Counted from the stretch's first letter, positions 1 to 9,504 are shown. The stretch: DNA of 64,000 nt from Falsirhodobacter xinxiangensis (GCF_004959935.1 NZ_SMYN01000005.1:186001-250000), one strand, 5' to 3'. Numbers and translations are program-made. The notes: generated by a model from the sequence alone, not told the origin.

Positions 1-2
1 CG

Positions 3-650
3 TCACGGCAGCACCTTCGTCAGAAAGCCCGCCAGATCGGCGGTGTGGTGATGGATGTGCCCCGCGGGTTCGGGATCGTCCGCAACATGCACCGTCTGCA
101 TGCCCATCGCGTGGGGAACGGCAAGGTTGCGGGTGTCATCCTCGAACATCGCGCCGATGCTGGGGTCGATCCCGGCAAGGGCGAAGACCGTCTCGAACGC
201 CTCGCGCGCGGGTTTGGAACGGTAATTGGCGTTCTCAACCCCGTAAATTCCGTCGAACAGCCCCGACAGTCCCCGCGCCGCCAGCACCCGCTCCGCATAG
301 GGAGCCGATCCGTTGGTATAGACGAAGCGCCGCCCCGGCAGCGCGCGGATCGCCCCGGCCAGTGCCGCGTCCGGTTGCAGATGCGCTAGCGAGATGTCGT
401 GGACGTGATCCAGATAGGGCACCGGGTCGATCCCATGTTCCGCGATCAGCCCCGCCAGCGTGGTGCCATGCAGGTTCCAGTAGCGCAGCCGCATCTGGTC
501 CGCCTCGTCGCGCCCCAGCGACAGGGCCTCCATCACCCAGTCGGTCATCCGCGTGGACACCTGATCGAACAGCCGCGCCGAGGGGTGGTAGAGCGTATTG
601 TCCAGATCGAAGACCCAGGCGCGAACGTGATGGAAACCGACCGATTGCAT
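3..650 (-). CDS. HAD-family hydrolase, pyrimidine 5'-nucleotidase type
   Basis: A cytoplasmic haloacid-dehalogenase-fold phosphatase of 215 residues, complete, with its TGA at the left edge of the window. Motif I is FDLDNT (Asp15, Asp17 are the expected nucleophile and acid/base), motif II is the VYTNGS segment, and motif IV is FEDDTRNL near residue 169. The layout with a helical cap between motif I and II fits the pyrimidine 5'-nucleotidase subgroup that dephosphorylates nucleoside monophosphates or related small phosphates. It is divergent from the GntR-family gene, and about 90 bases separate the two starts. The substrate cannot be read from the sequence. Confidence 0.85.
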   Translation of the reverse strand: MQSVGFHHVRAWVFDLDNTLYHPSARLFDQVSTRMTDWVMEALSLGRDEADQMRLRYWNLHGTTLAGLIAEHGIDPVPYLDHVHDISLAHLQPDAALAGAIRALPGRRFVYTNGSAPYAERVLAARGLSGLFDGIYGVENANYRSKPAREAFETVFALAGIDPSIGAMFEDDTRNLAVPHAMGMQTVHVADDPEPAGHIHHHTADLAGFLTKVLP

Positions 651-699
651 GGTGGGACAATATCGCCACTGGCGGATGCGGGCAATCCTGTTGCAGTGA

Positions 700-717
700 C
701 GCGCAAACCGCGCAAAG
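700..717. repeat. Tandem direct repeat CGCGCAAA in divergent promoter region
   Basis: Two copies of CGCGCAAA lie at 700-707 and 709-716, between the HAD gene and the GntR gene. A tandem site just upstream of a GntR start could be an autoregulatory operator, but GntR operators are usually palindromic, so this is only a candidate. Confidence 0.25.
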
Positions 718-741
718 TATGACGCCGGAGAAGGGGACGCG

Positions 742-1377
742 ATGCAGAAGGACGCCTATACGCTCATCATCGAGGCGATCGAATCCGGCACCTACAAGCC
801 GGGCGACCGGCTGGTGGAATCGGAACTGGCCGAACGGCTGGGCGTGTCGCGAACCCCGGTGCGCGAGGCGTTGCAGCGGCTGGAGACGCAGTCGATGCTG
901 GCACGCGACGGGCGCAGCCTGATCGTCGCATCGCTGGATCACAACCAGCTGGCGGAATTCTATGCCGTCCGGTCAGAGCTTGAAGGGCTGGCGGCACGGC
1001 TGGCGGCGCGCCACGCGCGGGACGAGGAGATCCGGGTGCTGCGCGGTATGGTCGAGGATGACCGCGCCTTGCTGGGCGGCGATCCGCGTCTGCTGAGCCG
1101 GGCGAACCGGCGGTTCCACAAGCAGATCCACCTCGCCTCGCATAACCGTTTTCTGGTGCAGCAGCTGGAATTGCTGCACCGGTCGATGGCGCTGATGGCC
1201 GGGACCTCGCTGGCGGCCGAGGGGCGGGACGAGGCGGCGATGGCCGAACATGACCACATCGTCGCCGCCATCGAGGCGCGGGACGGCGATGCCGCCGACG
1301 AAGCGCTGCACCGCCACATCTCCAAGGCGTTCGAAACGCGACTGCGGGTCGAAGCCGGAGAGCTTCGCGTCCGCTAG
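742..1377 (+). CDS. GntR-family transcriptional regulator, FCD (FadR) subfamily
   Basis: A 211-residue DNA-binding regulator. The N-terminal winged helix-turn-helix is seen in GDRLVESELAERLGVSRTPV (about residues 22-41), followed by a helical FCD ligand-binding domain with the conserved metal/ligand-binding His residues (FHKQIH near 127 and EHDH near 170). FCD regulators normally respond to small carboxylic acids or sugar acids. A GGAGAAGGGGA ribosome-binding stretch precedes the ATG. The gene ends tail-to-tail with the glycosyltransferase, overlapping it by 4 bases. No obvious metabolic operon is attached, so the target is unknown. Confidence 0.88.
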   Translation: MQKDAYTLIIEAIESGTYKPGDRLVESELAERLGVSRTPVREALQRLETQSMLARDGRSLIVASLDHNQLAEFYAVRSELEGLAARLAARHARDEEIRVLRGMVEDDRALLGGDPRLLSRANRRFHKQIHLASHNRFLVQQLELLHRSMALMAGTSLAAEGRDEAAMAEHDHIVAAIEARDGDAADEALHRHISKAFETRLRVEAGELRVR

Positions 1378-3077
1378 GTGTCGAATTTGCCGTGCGCGGT
1401 CTTGTCCCAGAAAAACGGGGCGGTGATCATCTCGCGCAGCGCCTTGTAGGCTGAAATCGTTGCCAGCGGAAAATACAGGATCAGCGTCGGCACCCAAAGT
1501 GGGCTGAGCCGGTGCTGCGTCCTGCGCAGGGCAAGGATACCGATGATGATGTTGATCGCCTCGGTCAGAAGAAACAGGCCGATCAGCACGAATTTCGTCT
1601 GCGGCGGCAGGATGTCGGCCAGCGGGTGCCAGACGCTCAGCGACAAAAGCCAGAACGACCACAGCACCGGGGCCAGCAGCACCTGCGACAAGGCCAGCAG
1701 GAACATGGTCTGAAAGCCAAAGAAGGCGCGGCTGCCAAGGTCCCGCCACAGGCGCAGCGGATCGCGCATATGGATGCACCATGTCATCATATAGCCCTTC
1801 TGCCAGCGCGAACGTTGGCGAATCCAGGCCAGGGGGCGGCAGTTCGCCTCCTCGTGCGTGACGGTGTCTACCATTTCGGTGCGATAGCCAGCGCGGGCCA
1901 GACGGATGCCCAGATCGGCATCCTCGGTCACGTTATGGGCATCCCATGCGCCAAGCTGCTCCAGCACCGTGCGGCGGATGAACAGCGTGGTGCCACCCAG
2001 CGGGATCGCCAGCCCAAGACGGCGGAAGCCCGGCAGCAGCACCCGGAACAGCGCCGCGTATTCCACCGTGAAGCAACGCGCGATCCAGTTGGTGCGCGGG
2101 TTGTAGAAATCGAGCACGCCCTGAAGACAGCCGACATCCGGCCCGTGGCGGTGAAATTCCGTCGCGACCTTGCGGATCTGATCGGGGGCGGGCGCATCCT
2201 CGGCATCGTAGACGCCGATGATCGAGCCGCGACACTGCGTCAACGCGAAGTTGAGCGCGCGGGGTTTGGTCTTCAGGTGGCCATGCGGGACCACGACGAT
2301 CCGCATCCAGTCGGGCAGGATGGTTCGGGCCAGCGCGTCGCGGGTCAGGCTGTCGCGCTCCTCGACCGCCAGAACGATGTCCAGAAGCTCGCGCGGGTAA
2401 TCCAGCGCCGCGAGCCGATGCACGAGGCGGGGGGCGATGTCGGCCTCGCGATACAGTGCGACGATGACGGAAACCGTGGGCAGGCGCGCGATGATCGGCG
2501 GGGGCGGTGGGGCAGGGACGGCGCGATGGGCCGCGATGGCGGCGGCAAGTTTCAGCCCCATCCCGCAGATCAGCGCCAGCACGGCCCATCCGGCAACGAT
2601 GCCAAGCGTCGCGATGGGCCACAGCAGCAGGCAACTGGCAAGCGCGACCAGCGCAAGCTGCACCCAATAGGTAGCCGACGAGATGTTCCAGCTTCGGCAG
2701 CTGAGGCGGTCGGGCACGGTCGTCTCCGCCTCGCGCACAAGTTCGGTGCCGCGCATCGCGATCAGGGCGGCGGCGATCTGGTTTTCCGGGCAAAGCGCAC
2801 AGGCGACCGGGCCGAGCCGGGATTCCAGCAGCGGGCGCAGACGGTCGAACGTTTCCGGGCGGGCAACGGCGACGATGCTGGTGCCACCCGCGTTGCGCCA
2901 GGGCAGGACCGCCTCGCGCAGGCAAAGCGCCGACCCGACGAGGTCGATCAGTCGCGGGTCGGGGGGATCGATTGCGGCATCGACGCGGCGCAGGTCCCGG
3001 GGACGCGGCAGGGCTGCGGTCGATGGGCTGCGCGGCGCTTCGACGTGCTGGATGGTGCCGCGTTGGCCGGGGCGCAT
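1374..3077 (-). CDS. Membrane glycosyltransferase, family 2 (cellulose-synthase-like)
   Basis: A 567-residue inner-membrane processive-type glycosyltransferase. A non-catalytic N-terminal region (about 1-130) precedes two membrane segments (about 135-185), then the GT2 domain starting at PTVSVIVALYREAD. Catalytic signatures are present: the D...DAED metal site (VYDAEDAP), TEDADLG, and the QRSRWQKG (QxxRW) acceptor motif. Several hydrophobic helices follow the catalytic domain (about 425-540), as expected of enzymes that polymerise and export a glycan. No cyclic-di-GMP PilZ domain is visible. The polymer is unknown. The gene stands alone and converges with the GntR gene. Confidence 0.85.
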   Translation of the reverse strand: MRPGQRGTIQHVEAPRSPSTAALPRPRDLRRVDAAIDPPDPRLIDLVGSALCLREAVLPWRNAGGTSIVAVARPETFDRLRPLLESRLGPVACALCPENQIAAALIAMRGTELVREAETTVPDRLSCRSWNISSATYWVQLALVALASCLLLWPIATLGIVAGWAVLALICGMGLKLAAAIAAHRAVPAPPPPPIIARLPTVSVIVALYREADIAPRLVHRLAALDYPRELLDIVLAVEERDSLTRDALARTILPDWMRIVVVPHGHLKTKPRALNFALTQCRGSIIGVYDAEDAPAPDQIRKVATEFHRHGPDVGCLQGVLDFYNPRTNWIARCFTVEYAALFRVLLPGFRRLGLAIPLGGTTLFIRRTVLEQLGAWDAHNVTEDADLGIRLARAGYRTEMVDTVTHEEANCRPLAWIRQRSRWQKGYMMTWCIHMRDPLRLWRDLGSRAFFGFQTMFLLALSQVLLAPVLWSFWLLSLSVWHPLADILPPQTKFVLIGLFLLTEAINIIIGILALRRTQHRLSPLWVPTLILYFPLATISAYKALREMITAPFFWDKTAHGKFDT

Positions 3078-3261
3078 GACGATGCCTCTTTCTTTGACGG
3101 CAGCATCGTCTGGAATGGTTAATGGGGCGTTAACCGGGTGTGGGAAGTTTTGTTCTGGTTAAAACGCTAGCGCCAAGCCATCGCCGGAATCGCTCTGCTT
3201 CGGCGCGGATGGTGGCCCTCGCTCGACCACGGCCGCCGCAACAGCCTCGGCTCAGAGAAAT

Positions 3262-3287
3262 CGCGCCCGCCGTCACCAGCGGGCGCG
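3262..3287 (-). terminator. Candidate terminator after carA
   Basis: A perfect 9-bp GC-rich inverted repeat (CGCGCCCGC / GCGGGCGCG, 8-base loop) sits 5 bases past the carA stop codon. In the carA direction it is followed by ATTTCTC, a weak T-tract. Confidence 0.6.
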
Positions 3288-3292
3288 GGATC

Positions 3293-4444
3293 TTATGCGC
3301 GGCGGGCGCGCATGGCTTCGGCGAAACGCTCGAAAAGGTGATAGCTGTCCTGCGGTCCGGGGCTCGCCTCGGGGTGATACTGGACCGAGAAGACCGGCTT
3401 GCCATCGACGCGGATGCCGCAGTTGGACCCGTCGAACAGCGAGACATGGGTTTCCAGCACGCCCGCGGGCAGGGTCTGGCTGTCCACGGTGAAGCCGTGG
3501 TTCATCGACGTGATCTCGACCTTGCCGGTGTCCATGTCCTTGACCGGATGGTTCGCGCCGTGGTGGCCGTGGTTCATCTTGACCGTGGTCGCGCCCAGCG
3601 CCAGCGCCAGCATCTGGTGACCAAGGCAGATTCCGAAGACCGGCAGGTCCTTTTCCAGCACGCCCTTGATCGTCGGCACGGCATAGGCACCGGTTGCCGC
3701 CGGATCGCCCGGGCCGTTTGACAGGAATACGCCATCGGGGTTCAGCGCCAGCACGTCTTCGGCGGTCGCCGTCGCGGGCAGAACCGTCACGTCGCAGCCT
3801 GCCGAGGCGAGGCAGCGCAGGATGTTGCGTTTCGCGCCGTAGTCGATGGCGACGACCTTCAACCCCTCGCCGGTGCGGGATTTGTAGCCTTCGGGCCATG
3901 CCCAGCGCATCTCGTCCCAGCGGTAGGATTGGGCGCAGGTCACGTCCTTGGCCAGATCGAGGCCGACCAGACCCTCCCATGCGCGGGCCTTGGCGACCAG
4001 CGCGGCGACGTCGAAATTGCCGTCCGGGTCATGGGCCAGCGCGACATGCGGCGCGCCCTGCTGGCGGATCGCGCGGGTCAGGCGGCGGGTGTCCAGCCCG
4101 CCGATGCCGATGCGGCCCTTCTGCCGCAGCCATTCCGTCAGATCCGACGTGGCGCGCCAGTTCGACGGCTCGGTCGGGTCCCATTTCACGACCATGCCCG
4201 CGGCGACGGGATCGGCGGTTTCGTCATCTTCGGCCGTGGTGCCGACATTGCCGACATGGGGGAAGGTGAAGGTCACGATCTGGCCCGCATAGGACGGGTC
4301 GGTCATGATCTCCTGATAGCCCGTCATGGCAGTGTTGAAGACCAGTTCGGCCACCGTTTCGCCGACAGCGCCGAAGCCGCGACCGTAGAATACCGTCCCG
4401 TCGGCCAGCGCGAGGCAGGCGGTGGGTTTGGTTTGCGGCTCCAT
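3293..4444 (-). CDS. carA: Carbamoyl-phosphate synthase, small (glutaminase) subunit
   Basis: A 383-residue cytoplasmic subunit that hydrolyses glutamine and passes ammonia to CarB for carbamoyl phosphate, the precursor of pyrimidines and arginine. The N-terminal CPSase small-chain domain (about 8-145) is followed by a class I glutamine amidotransferase domain. The catalytic triad is visible: Cys273 in FGICLGHQ and the HPE pair at about 357-359 (VQYHPEAS). Length is normal. carB is not in the window, so the two subunits are unlinked here. A good sigma-70-type promoter lies upstream and a hairpin follows the stop. Confidence 0.97.
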   Translation of the reverse strand: MEPQTKPTACLALADGTVFYGRGFGAVGETVAELVFNTAMTGYQEIMTDPSYAGQIVTFTFPHVGNVGTTAEDDETADPVAAGMVVKWDPTEPSNWRATSDLTEWLRQKGRIGIGGLDTRRLTRAIRQQGAPHVALAHDPDGNFDVAALVAKARAWEGLVGLDLAKDVTCAQSYRWDEMRWAWPEGYKSRTGEGLKVVAIDYGAKRNILRCLASAGCDVTVLPATATAEDVLALNPDGVFLSNGPGDPAATGAYAVPTIKGVLEKDLPVFGICLGHQMLALALGATTVKMNHGHHGANHPVKDMDTGKVEITSMNHGFTVDSQTLPAGVLETHVSLFDGSNCGIRVDGKPVFSVQYHPEASPGPQDSYHLFERFAEAMRARRA

Positions 4445-4474
4445 GACGCGACTCCCCTGTGATGAAACGGCTGG

Positions 4475-4503
4475 AACCTAGGCTTTGCGCCCTGCCGGGT
4501 CAA
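4475..4503 (-). promoter_or_regulatory. Candidate carA promoter
   Basis: Read on the minus strand: TTGACC, 17-base spacer, TAGGTT, located 31-59 bases before the carA ATG. Both hexamers are close to the sigma-70 consensus. Confidence 0.55.
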
Positions 4504-4552
4504 GGGTGCGGCCGAAATGAAAGTTGCAGCGGGATCAATGGCTTGGCTTTGG

Positions 4553-4581
4553 TTGTGCCTTATTCGCTTCGCATGTATTCT
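4553..4581 (+). promoter_or_regulatory. Candidate promoter of the YqeY-family gene
   Basis: TTGTGC, 17-base spacer, TATTCT, ending 27 bases before the ATG at 4609. Divergent from the carA promoter. Confidence 0.45.
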
Positions 4582-4608
4582 TCGCGCAATCGAAAAAGGA
4601 GAAAAGCG

Positions 4609-5064
4609 ATGTCCGTGCGCGACAGATTGCAGTCGGCCCTGAAGGACGCGATGAGGGCGAAGGAGGCGGACCGCCTTTCGACGCTGCGGCTGATCAATGC
4701 CGCGATCAAGGACCGCGACATCGCCGCGCGGGGCGAGGGCGGCGAGACCGCGTCGGATGACGATATCCTTGTGATCCTTGGCCGGATGGTCAAACAGCGT
4801 CAGGAAAGCGCCCGCGTCTATGAAGAAGGCGGGCGGCTGGAGCTGGCCGAGAAGGAACTGGCCGAGATCAAGGTGGTCGAGGAATTCCTGCCGCGCCAGC
4901 TGACCGCGGACGAGGTGGATGCCGCGATCGCTGACGCCATTGCCGAGACGGGGGCTGCAAGCCTGCGCGACATGGGCAAGATCATGGGCGTGCTGAAGGG
5001 CAAATACACCGGCCAGATGGATTTCGGTGCGGTGGGCGCTCAGATCAAATCCCGACTGGGATAA
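4609..5064 (+). CDS. GatB/YqeY domain-containing protein
   Basis: A 151-residue cytoplasmic protein of the YqeY family, related to the C-terminal tail domain of the GatB subunit of tRNA-dependent amidotransferase. The family hallmarks are present: the N-terminal helical part (RDRLQSALKDAMRAKEADR), a RLINAAIKD segment, and the conserved LPRQLTADEVDAAI plus MGKIMGVLKGKY elements near the C-terminus. The start was set at 4609 because AAAAAGGAG lies 7-15 bases upstream; a longer in-frame extension to 4459 has no such site and would cover the promoter. The family role is thought to touch tRNA or translation but is not established. Confidence 0.9.
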   Translation: MSVRDRLQSALKDAMRAKEADRLSTLRLINAAIKDRDIAARGEGGETASDDDILVILGRMVKQRQESARVYEEGGRLELAEKELAEIKVVEEFLPRQLTADEVDAAIADAIAETGAASLRDMGKIMGVLKGKYTGQMDFGAVGAQIKSRLG

Positions 5065-5130
5065 TCCTCGGAACCATTTGCGGTTGCATCCGTTGGCCTC
5101 ATTCATCCGACGCGTCAGATGGAGGATCAG

Positions 5131-5325
5131 ATGCAAACGCAGTTCGGAACGATGACGGATGCCGCGCGATATGCGCTTGCCGCAAGACGGGGGATCGTGC
5201 GCCCCGAAGCTCTGCACGGCACCTCGCGAGACATGTTCGACACCCTGACGCTGGCCGAGATCGAGGAGATGACGCCAGCGGTGCCCGACGATCGCGAAGA
5301 TCGGTTCAACGACGTCCCGGTATGA
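5131..5325 (+). CDS. Small acidic protein of unknown function
   Basis: A 64-residue soluble, acidic protein with no signal peptide or membrane segment and no family that I recognise. A GGAGG at 5121-5125 is ideally spaced for the ATG at 5131; the in-frame ATG at 5119 overlaps that site and is unlikely. The gene ends one base before a strong terminator shared with ctaD on the other strand. Codon use matches its neighbours, and the ribosome-binding site plus terminator suggest a real gene rather than a chance frame. Confidence 0.6.
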   Translation: MQTQFGTMTDAARYALAARRGIVRPEALHGTSRDMFDTLTLAEIEEMTPAVPDDREDRFNDVPV

Positions 5326-5330
5326 AAAAG

Positions 5331-5352
5331 GCCCCGGAAATCCGGGGCTTTT
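5331..5352. terminator. Bidirectional rho-independent terminator
   Basis: A GCCCCGG / CCGGGGC stem with a 4-base AAAT loop, flanked by AAAAAG on the left and TTTTC on the right, so it can stop transcription from both the small gene (+) and ctaD (-), which converge here. Confidence 0.85.
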
Positions 5353-5358
5353 CTGATT

Positions 5359-7026
5359 TCAGTGGGCGTGGGAACGATCCCAGTCCTCGCGCTTCGGAAG
5401 CTGTTCGAACGTATGCTCCGGCGGCGGGGTGGTCAGCGTCCATTCCAGCGTGTCGGCATGTTCGTTCCAGTAGTTGTTCCGCGATTCGCGCTTGCCCCAG
5501 ACGAGGCTGTAGAACACGACCCCGATGAAGAAGACGAAGGACGCGAAGCTGAGGAAGGCGCCGATGGACGAGACGTAGTTCCACAGCGCGAACGCCTCGG
5601 GGTAGTCGATGTAGCGGCGGGGCATCCCGTTGCGGCCAAGGAAATGCTGCGGGAAGAAGGTCAGGTTCGCGCCGATGAACATGGCCCAGAAGTGCAGCTT
5701 GCCCGCCCATTCTGGGTATTGCCGCCCCGTCATCTTGCCGAACCAGTAATAGATCCCGGCAAAGATCCCGAACACCGCACCCAGCGACATCACGTAATGG
5801 AAGTGCGCGACGACGTAATAGGTGTCGTGATAGGCGCGGTCCACGCCGGCTTGGCTCAGCACGATGCCCGTGACGCCGCCGACGGTGAACAGGAACAGGA
5901 AGCCGAAGGCCCAGAGCATCGGCGTCTTGAACTCGATCGAGCCGCCCCACATCGTCGCGATCCAGCTGAACACCTTGATGCCCGTGGGGACCGCGATGAC
6001 CATCGTGGCCATCATGAAGTAGCTTTGCTGGGTCAGCGACATGCCGACCGTATACATGTGGTGCGCCCAGACGACGAAGCCCAGCACGCCGATCGCGACC
6101 ATCGCATAGACCATCGGCAGGTAGCCGAAGATCGGCTTTTTCGCAAAGGTGGCGATGACCTGGCTGATGATCCCGAAGGCGGGCAGCACGATGATATAGA
6201 CCTCGGGGTGGCCGAAGAACCACAGGATGTGCTGATACAGGATCGGATCGCCCCCGCCAGCGGGGTCGAAGAAGGTCGTGCCGAAGTTGCGGTCGGTGAT
6301 CAGCATGGTGATCGCGCCCGCCAGAACTGGCAGCGCCAGCAGGATCAGCCACGCGGTCACGAAGACCGACCACGCGAACAGCGGCACCTTGTGCATCGTC
6401 ATGCCCGGCGCGCGCATGTTCAGGAAGGTCGTGATGATGTTGATCGCGCCAAGGATCGAGGACGCACCCGAAAGGTGGACGGCGAACAGCGCCAGATCGG
6501 TGGAATAGCCGCCCTCACGCACCGAAAGCGGCGGATAGAGCACCCAGCCGATCCCGGACCCCGGCTGGCTGTCACCCCCCGGCGCAAAGACCGAGGCGAC
6601 CGCCATCGTGGTCCCCGCCACATACAGCCAGTAGCTGAGGTTGTTCAGACGCGGAAATGCCATGTCCGGCGCGCCGATCTGCAGCGGCATGAAATAGTTG
6701 CCGAAGCCGCCGAACAGCGCGGGAATCACGACGAAGAACATCATCAGGATGCCATGCGCCGTCACGGTGACGTTCCACAGATGCCCGTTGGGCGAACAGG
6801 GCTGCGTCGCATCCGACACCAGCCGCATCCCTTCGAGGCACATGAACTGCACCCCCGGATGCATCAGCTCCATCCGCATATAGACGGTGAAGATCACCGA
6901 GATCAGACCTACGACCCCCCCGGTCAGCAGGTAGAGAATCCCGATATCCTTGTGGTTGGTCGACATGAACCAGCGGGTGAAGAATCCCCGCTCCTCATGA
7001 TGGCCGTGAATGGCTGCGTCGGCCAT
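5359..7026 (-). CDS. ctaD: Cytochrome c oxidase subunit I (aa3 type)
   Basis: The 555-residue catalytic subunit of the inner-membrane aa3 oxidase, which reduces oxygen to water and pumps protons. It has about twelve membrane helices and the haem and copper ligands: the haem-a His in [11 protein letters not shown], the His-Tyr cross-link loop [10 protein letters not shown], the CuB His pair in WAHHMYTVG, and the haem His pair in HFHYVMSLG. The start at 7026 ([12 protein letters not shown]) is chosen over an upstream in-frame ATG because GGGAGG lies 6 bases before it. The gene stands alone: subunits II/III and assembly genes are not adjacent, as is common for ctaD in Rhodobacterales. Confidence 0.97.
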   Translation of the reverse strand: MADAAIHGHHEERGFFTRWFMSTNHKDIGILYLLTGGVVGLISVIFTVYMRMELMHPGVQFMCLEGMRLVSDATQPCSPNGHLWNVTVTAHGILMMFFVVIPALFGGFGNYFMPLQIGAPDMAFPRLNNLSYWLYVAGTTMAVASVFAPGGDSQPGSGIGWVLYPPLSVREGGYSTDLALFAVHLSGASSILGAINIITTFLNMRAPGMTMHKVPLFAWSVFVTAWLILLALPVLAGAITMLITDRNFGTTFFDPAGGGDPILYQHILWFFGHPEVYIIVLPAFGIISQVIATFAKKPIFGYLPMVYAMVAIGVLGFVVWAHHMYTVGMSLTQQSYFMMATMVIAVPTGIKVFSWIATMWGGSIEFKTPMLWAFGFLFLFTVGGVTGIVLSQAGVDRAYHDTYYVVAHFHYVMSLGAVFGIFAGIYYWFGKMTGRQYPEWAGKLHFWAMFIGANLTFFPQHFLGRNGMPRRYIDYPEAFALWNYVSSIGAFLSFASFVFFIGVVFYSLVWGKRESRNNYWNEHADTLEWTLTTPPPEHTFEQLPKREDWDRSHAH

Positions 7027-7049
7027 GTATGCCTCCCGTTGCATGGCTT

Positions 7050-7067
7050 GGCAGGACATTGCCTGCC
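7050..7067 (-). promoter_or_regulatory. Hairpin in the ctaD leader
   Basis: A perfect 6-bp stem (GGCAGG / CCTGCC, 6-base loop) lies 23 bases before the ctaD ATG, just upstream of its ribosome-binding site. It could be an mRNA structure or a regulator site; nothing else supports either. Confidence 0.25.
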
Positions 7068-7141
7068 GGTCACTGACAGCGGTTTTAATGGGCGTCGCGC
7101 CGCGCGGCAATCACCCAGTTCAAGAAAACGCGAGGCTGTGG

Positions 7142-7786
7142 TTACGGAAAATGCTTGGGAAACGTCGCGATCAGTGCCGCGTCCACATCCGCCATCGTGA
7201 CGGGCAGGCCCAGATCGACAAGGCTGGTCACGCCATGTTCGCGGATGCCGCAGGGAACGATGCCGTCGAAATGCGACAGGTCGGGTTCGACATTGATGGA
7301 TATGCCGTGAAAGCTGACCCAGCGGCGCAGTTTCACGCCGATTGCGGCGATCTTGTCCTCGCGCACGGAACCGTCGATGTTCGGCGCCTTGTCGGGCCGC
7401 GTGACCCAGACGCCGACCCGGCCCGTGCGCCGTTCGCCCCGGACACCGAATTCCGCCAGCGTGTCGATCACCCAATTCTCCAGCGCGCAGACGAATTGCC
7501 GCACGTCGCGCCCCCGCGCGCCCACGTCCAGCATGACATAGGCGACCCGCTGGCCCGGCCCGTGATAGGTATACTGCCCGCCGCGCCCGGCGACATGGAC
7601 GGGGAATCGGTCCGGCGCGACCAGATCCTCGGTCCGCGCCGAGGTCCCGGCGGTATAGAGCGGCGGGTGCTCCAGCAGCCAGACCGCCTCGGGGGCGGTG
7701 CGGGCGGCGATTGCGGCGACCCGATCCTCCATCGCGGCAAGCGTTTCGGCGTAGGGGGCAAGGCCCGGAAGATGGGTCCATTCCAT
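7142..7786 (-). CDS. lipB: Octanoyl-[acyl-carrier-protein]:protein N-octanoyltransferase
   Basis: A 214-residue cytoplasmic enzyme that transfers octanoate from ACP to the lipoyl domains of 2-oxoacid dehydrogenases, the first step of de novo lipoylation. The signature [13 protein letters not shown], the catalytic Lys in [10 protein letters not shown] and the catalytic Cys in IVPCGI are all present. The start is set at MEWTHLPG (7786). The open frame continues 91 codons upstream, but that part is only the antisense of the tRNA-Leu gene and its leader. Length is typical of the family. Confidence 0.95.
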   Translation of the reverse strand: MEWTHLPGLAPYAETLAAMEDRVAAIAARTAPEAVWLLEHPPLYTAGTSARTEDLVAPDRFPVHVAGRGGQYTYHGPGQRVAYVMLDVGARGRDVRQFVCALENWVIDTLAEFGVRGERRTGRVGVWVTRPDKAPNIDGSVREDKIAAIGVKLRRWVSFHGISINVEPDLSHFDGIVPCGIREHGVTSLVDLGLPVTMADVDAALIATFPKHFP

Positions 7787-7918
7787 GGGATAACCTGTCA
7801 GTTCCTGCCCCGAACAGATGGCCCCGAATGCTGCCGGATACAATCGCGGATTTTCGACGAAAAGCCTCTTGGCAATGGCTTTGCCATTCGCTAGAAGCCC
7901 GCTACCAAGCCTAGATGT

Positions 7919-8005
7919 GCGGTCGTGGCGGAATTGGTAGACGCGCAGCGTTGAGGTCGCTGTGGGGTAACTCCCGTGGAGGTTCGAGTCCTCTCGACCG
8001 CACCA
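7919..8005 (+). tRNA. tRNA-Leu (anticodon GAG)
   Basis: An 87-base class II tRNA with encoded CCA at 8003-8005. The acceptor stem GCGGTCG (7919-7925) pairs with CGACCGC (7995-8001). The anticodon stem CAGCG/CGCTG encloses loop TTGAGGT with anticodon GAG at 7953-7955. A variable arm and the GGTTCGAGTCC T-arm follow. It decodes CUC/CUU leucine codons. Confidence 0.97.
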
Positions 8006-8088
8006 TTCGAAAGCGATGCTTTCGACCTTCGGAACGTTAGGGATCGCGCCCGCGTTCATTTTTCAAATGATATTTCTGGAACTGCGAG

Positions 8089-9330
8089 ATGGCAATCAAG
8101 TCCATTCTTTTCGACGCGTCATTCATCATTCCGAACGTTGGCAAAAGCGTAAGGTATGGCATCTTTCGGGTCGAAAAGGCTTGGCTGGATTATCTCGTCT
8201 CGCGCAAGGACCTGTCGATCTACTTCAGTTTCCGGCGGGAGGGTAAGGTTTCCATCCTCGGCCCCGAGCATACTGAACATGTCTCGGCCATTCTGGATGA
8301 TCCAAGCTCGCTCCGGTTGGGTGCTCTGGAACGGCTCGTCTGGAAGCTTGGTCGTCCGCGCCGTGCCGTGAAACTGGAAGTGCGTCGCCGGGCGCGCGCG
8401 ACCGTGGCCGAGTCCTCCGAAGACCTCTCGCGGATCGTGCGCTCGCTCATGCCGGGTGGCGGATGGTTCCTGTCGTTCAGCATGGATCCGGGCGCGGATG
8501 CGTTCTTGCGCAACATCCAGCTTGGGGGTTTGAAAACGGCGATCATGCTTCACGACACGATCCCGCTTGACCATCCCGAGGTATGTGCCGGTGATCTGGA
8601 CAAGATGCTTGAACGCATCATCCGCCATCAGGCCCAGTCCGGCGATCTGTTGCTGTGCAATTCCGCGGATACGGCCGAGAGTTTCAATCTTCATGCCCGT
8701 CGGCTCAAGGGCGGCGATCCGCTGGCCCGTCCGGTCATCGCCCATCTTGGCCTGCACAAGGCACCGTCCCACCTTCAGGGCAGCCTGCCGCAACCGCTGA
8801 AGGCGAACGAGCCGTTCTTCCTGATTTTGGGGACGATCGAGCCGCGGAAGAACCACCTGTTCCTTTTGAACGTCTGGCAACGGATGATGGCGCAGAACCG
8901 TGCTGCCGTCCCCCGCCTTGTGATTGCGGGTCGCTGGGGTTGGAAGGTGGACGATATCCGTCGGCAGCTGGAGGCTTTTGCACAGGCGCACCCTGAGGCC
9001 ATGACGATACTTGAAAGCCCGGAGGACGCGACCGTCGCGGCACTGCTTGCCGAAACGAGGGGGATGCTGATGCCCAGCATCGCCGAGGGTTTCGGGCTGC
9101 CCGTGCTGGAAGCACTGCGCGAGGGGATTCCCGTAATCGCCAACGACCTTGCCGTCTATCGCGAGATTGCGGGCGACGCGCCCGATCTGTGCAGCACGGA
9201 CGATCCCGAGGGATGGGCCCGCCTTATCGAAAGCTATGCCAGACAGAAGGTGCGCGTGCAGCCGCCGCACATTCCGACGTGGGACGAACATTTCGAAATC
9301 GTGATGGCTGCGATGTCGCGCGCCGCCTGA
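8089..9330 (+). CDS. Glycosyltransferase family 1/4 (GT-B fold)
   Basis: A 413-residue cytoplasmic glycosyltransferase. The C-terminal half carries the GT4 donor-site signature EGFGLPVLEAL (about residue 331) and the LGTIEPRKN segment that opens the second Rossmann domain. The N-terminal half is less conserved and includes MLHDTIPLDHPE. It starts 83 bases after the tRNA-Leu and has only a weak ribosome-binding site. It stands alone, followed by a terminator, so its glycan (O-antigen, capsule or exopolysaccharide) cannot be inferred. Confidence 0.85.
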   Translation: MAIKSILFDASFIIPNVGKSVRYGIFRVEKAWLDYLVSRKDLSIYFSFRREGKVSILGPEHTEHVSAILDDPSSLRLGALERLVWKLGRPRRAVKLEVRRRARATVAESSEDLSRIVRSLMPGGGWFLSFSMDPGADAFLRNIQLGGLKTAIMLHDTIPLDHPEVCAGDLDKMLERIIRHQAQSGDLLLCNSADTAESFNLHARRLKGGDPLARPVIAHLGLHKAPSHLQGSLPQPLKANEPFFLILGTIEPRKNHLFLLNVWQRMMAQNRAAVPRLVIAGRWGWKVDDIRRQLEAFAQAHPEAMTILESPEDATVAALLAETRGMLMPSIAEGFGLPVLEALREGIPVIANDLAVYREIAGDAPDLCSTDDPEGWARLIESYARQKVRVQPPHIPTWDEHFEIVMAAMSRAA

Positions 9331-9355
9331 TCGACCTTCTTTGATATTTCCCCTG

Positions 9356-9390
9356 ATCGGCCCGCTGGCATATGCCGTCTGCGGGCCGAT
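9356..9390 (+). terminator. Terminator after the GT4 gene
   Basis: A perfect 10-bp inverted repeat ATCGGCCCGC / GCGGGCCGAT with a 15-base loop (itself containing GGCATATGCC), followed by TTCGC. Confidence 0.6.
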
Positions 9391-9504
9391 TTCGCATGTC
9401 CGCCCCCGACGGCCTTCGGGGCGTTGCGTGGGCTGCGTGCGGCCTATCACCGCCACCTTAACGAGTTTGCCTCAATTTCGCCTCAAACGCGAATGGAGGC
9501 GCCG

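Noticed and set aside
3078-3261. Possible gene between the glycosyltransferase and carA
   Set aside because: Frames here have no ribosome-binding site or homology; the segment probably holds only the glycosyltransferase promoter.
7787-8059. N-terminal extension of lipB by 91 codons
   Set aside because: The extension is the antisense of the tRNA-Leu gene and its leader; lipB homology starts at 7786.
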